This document shows positions 62,201-64,000 of a stretch of 64,000 nt of DNA, in pieces. The stretch is taken from assembly GCF_001625305.1 (NCBI RefSeq), contig NW_017803921.1:2683790-2747789 (forward strand), in the 5' to 3' direction. The notes beneath the pieces were generated by a model. That model was not told the DNA's origin. It saw only the letters and a program-made list of their open reading frames with translations, and did not search any database. Made by a program: the position numbers and the translations under genes. Each line of letters opens with the position of its first letter. The stretch's first letter is position 1. The DNA comes from Branchiostoma belcheri (lineage: Eukaryota; Chordata; Leptocardii; Amphioxiformes; Branchiostomatidae).

Positions 62201-64000
62201 ACATTGGTAAATCAAAATAATTGCCACTTATTGCATTTGGGAAGTCAGTCCTTTCAAATTTTATGATGACTTGTACACGTGCGTAAACATTTTGTGCATA
62301 CAGAGAAACCACAAAAACATGATAAAAGTAACGGTATTTGATGACTTTCAGACCATGCTCACCTCTATCTCCTCTGGAGATTTCTTTGACGAGTGTGCAC
62401 CATTTAGGCCTGCACCGTTATTTGTTGGATCGCTCCCATCTGTTAATGTCAAAAGAGTCATGTAAGTGTGTGGTTGTCATTTTCTCACAGAGCACACATC
62501 TAGTAAAAGAAAAAGAAAATTGCAACCAGCAATGCCCTTTATAATGAGTTAAGAACACACCACGGCAATTATTGACATAGAGACTACTCACATGATGGTA
62601 TGTCATAGAGATCATCGTCCTCAGTGTCCCATGGGTAGCCACTAGTCTCTGTCTCATCGGCATCAGTCTCTGCAGCCACTTTCTCATCTGAAGAAGATGC
62701 AACCCTATCAGAACTCAATTGTATGGATTGTATTTGTAAACCTTGATGTAACATTTAAGGAAACGTTAGTAGTGTTATTCCCTAGCTCTGAGCATTGAAC
62801 ATAACTTGTCCGGTCTTTCTACTCACCTTCATCAACATATGCGACCTCTCTGACCCGTCCTTGTAGGACCAGAATGACCCAGAGCGGCTGGTCTGTAGGG
62901 ATGTTACTGATGAACCCTCCGGGCGGCTTGTCGTCAACACAGTATGTCAGGTTCCCTGTACAGCTCACAGATAACTTCAGCACACTGCCTCCATCCGTCA
63001 GGCTGTCGTCAAGCGGCCAGATCCAGAAACCATCCGAGCTCTTCAGCTCAGCTGCCTGCTTCGGTAGGTCCTCCAGCTTCAACGTGGAAGGATCCAGCGT
63101 TGTGATGCCGACGGAAAATGTGCCGCCGATAGCGTCATCATCAGTGGGCTCTGACATCTTCACAAGCACTTCTTCGTTGGCATTTATTTGCTTGGCACCG
63201 AAGGTGATGGTGCTGCTTGTATCAGTAGAGTTGTCCGTGTGTGTGGCTGTTCGGCCGTCATCTGACAGCTCAATGGCACTACCGTGTACCTCATTGAAGG
63301 CCATATCTGGTTATGAGAAGATAACAAACACTTTGGTTACACAGATGACAAAGACGATCGCGTTGCTATGAAAGTTTCTATTTTGATTCTACCTAGCAAG
63401 CCTTATAGAAATCTAGGAAACCTGCACGTCCAAATAGTTTAACGATGATACAAATACATGTCTTCAAGCTGCTTTGTCTTACAACATATGCCTGAGATTG
63501 TACCTTTCACTGTTGTAGTCTCAGGTACTCGCTCCGTATCACCCACTGGGTCTTTCCTTCCGTACAGGGAGATGGGCTCCGGGGGGAAGGAACTGTGGAA
63601 AAGCCGGAGAGATTTCACTTTCACTTTCGGTGGCTATAATTGTTCTCTGCATTAATATGGTATAAAGAAGTTTTTGTCATGATAATATGCTACCACTAGA
63701 ATGCCGAGATGACTTCAACCGTTAATGCTCACCTCAGACATTCGTTGAGCACATCCAATGCAGGCTTTATAAGTGCATCGTAGTAATTTGGAAATACCAT
63801 GTTGTCTCCAACCTGGAAAGAAGACAATTGATGACACTATTAGGATACCGCAGGAAAATATTTTTGCATTCATCGTAACATGTGTGTGTACACTGTACAC
63901 AATTGAACAAATGTGCAATACTTCAATTTTGCCATCTGAGTTGTCGTAAGGATGTTCAAAGAAATATTGCGCAGATTGAGTATCCCTACCTGGACCCATC
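58986..64000 (-). CDS. PUB-NHR tandem-domain protein, 5' end beyond window
   Basis: Exons in transcript order: 64000-63990 (partial), 63812-63733, 63592-63504, 63306-62827, 62687-62592, 62439-62363, 62130-62018, 61579-61450, 61080-60995, 60710-60658, 60231-59719, 59278-58986. Every splice phase fits one frame. Domain order: the end of a first PUB domain (WVQ, VGDNMVFPNYYDALIKPAL), linker, NHR-1, acidic linker (DETETSGYPWDTEDDDLYD), second PUB domain (CADAIKAEASADRARFTL, KILNRPSSDETRVIQV, AGWVIRDEQKTLVFP), linker, NHR-2, acidic tail. PUB domains of NGLY1 and RNF31 bind the p97/VCP C-terminus, and NHR domains occur in Neuralized ubiquitin ligases. Those roles are family knowledge. No RING is present in the part seen. 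The stop is TAA at 58986-58988. A role in ubiquitin/p97 pathways is inferred. Confidence 0.85.
59719..60231 (-). other. NHR domain 2 (single exon) of the PUB-NHR protein
   Basis: The exon encodes VEFHTVHGANIELSEDKRTA near its start, AAMFGVTTENPLFW and DGYWLEPLGEDVA in the middle, and LWAVLDLFGSTKAVKFV at the end. These match the Neuralized NHR core closely, more so than domain 1. It is GC-rich compared with its introns. Its phase 1-1 borders match NHR-1, fitting duplication of a whole PUB-NHR unit. Confidence 0.88.
62827..63306 (-). other. NHR domain 1 (single exon) of the PUB-NHR protein
   Basis: The exon encodes MAFNEVHGSAIELSDDGRTA at its start and PLWVILVLQGRVREVAYV at its end, about 159 residues. 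This is the start and end pattern of Neuralized homology repeats (F-x-x-x-x-G-x-x-I-x-L and P-L-W-x-x-x-x-x-x-G). The middle has GGTFSVGITTLDP and DGFWIWPL, matching the family's FGFT...DP and GYW segments. It starts and ends in phase 1, like NHR-2. Confidence 0.85.

Overview
The window is animal nuclear DNA: intron-rich, AT-rich, packed with small inverted-repeat transposons, with one 204-base assembly gap (47160-47363). The encoded proteins read like deuterostome orthologues of human genes, with almost vertebrate-like exon phases. Together with the repeat style this suggests an invertebrate chordate such as amphioxus (Branchiostoma). The species is inferred, not proven.

Layout. (1) 1-27319, minus strand: a kinesin-1 heavy chain gene (KIF5). 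Twenty-two exon positions of the coding sequence are in the window. The tail exons lie off the left edge and intron 1 is about 13 kb. Two consecutive motor-domain exons are each present as a tandem pair (4a/4b and 5a/5b). (2) 27320-27879: a compact promoter region of about 560 bp. (3) 27880-54432, plus strand: the complete DCTN2 (dynamitin, dynactin p50) gene, 12 exons and 408 residues, head-to-head with KIF5. As I recall it, human KIF5A and DCTN2 are also adjacent and divergent. (4) 55322-57271, minus strand: the complete RPL27 gene (136 residues), tail-to-tail with DCTN2, with a non-coding first exon near 57699-57730. Each of its three coding introns carries one copy of a 128-nt H/ACA snoRNA. 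(5) 58986-64000, minus strand: the 3' part of a gene whose protein alternates PUB domains (p97/VCP-binding fold) with NHR (Neuralized) domains and ends in a repetitive acidic tail. I do not recognise this architecture.

How the genes relate. KIF5 is the plus-end microtubule motor. DCTN2 holds together dynactin, the activator of the minus-end motor dynein. A shared promoter region would couple the two transport directions. RPL27 and its intronic snoRNAs both serve the ribosome. The PUB/NHR protein probably works in ubiquitin or p97-linked protein handling.

The introns hold several non-autonomous DNA-transposon families: one hAT-like with an exact 8-bp target duplication, one piggyBac-like with TTAA ends, and several long-TIR families. 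They also hold two tRNA-like SINEs, a broken non-LTR reverse-transcriptase fragment, a long TA microsatellite and a gapped minisatellite. The strongest points for follow-up are the KIF5 alternative exons (one pair changes motor loop L5, the other would frameshift if both were used), the three RPL27 snoRNA copies, and the PUB-NHR tandem protein.
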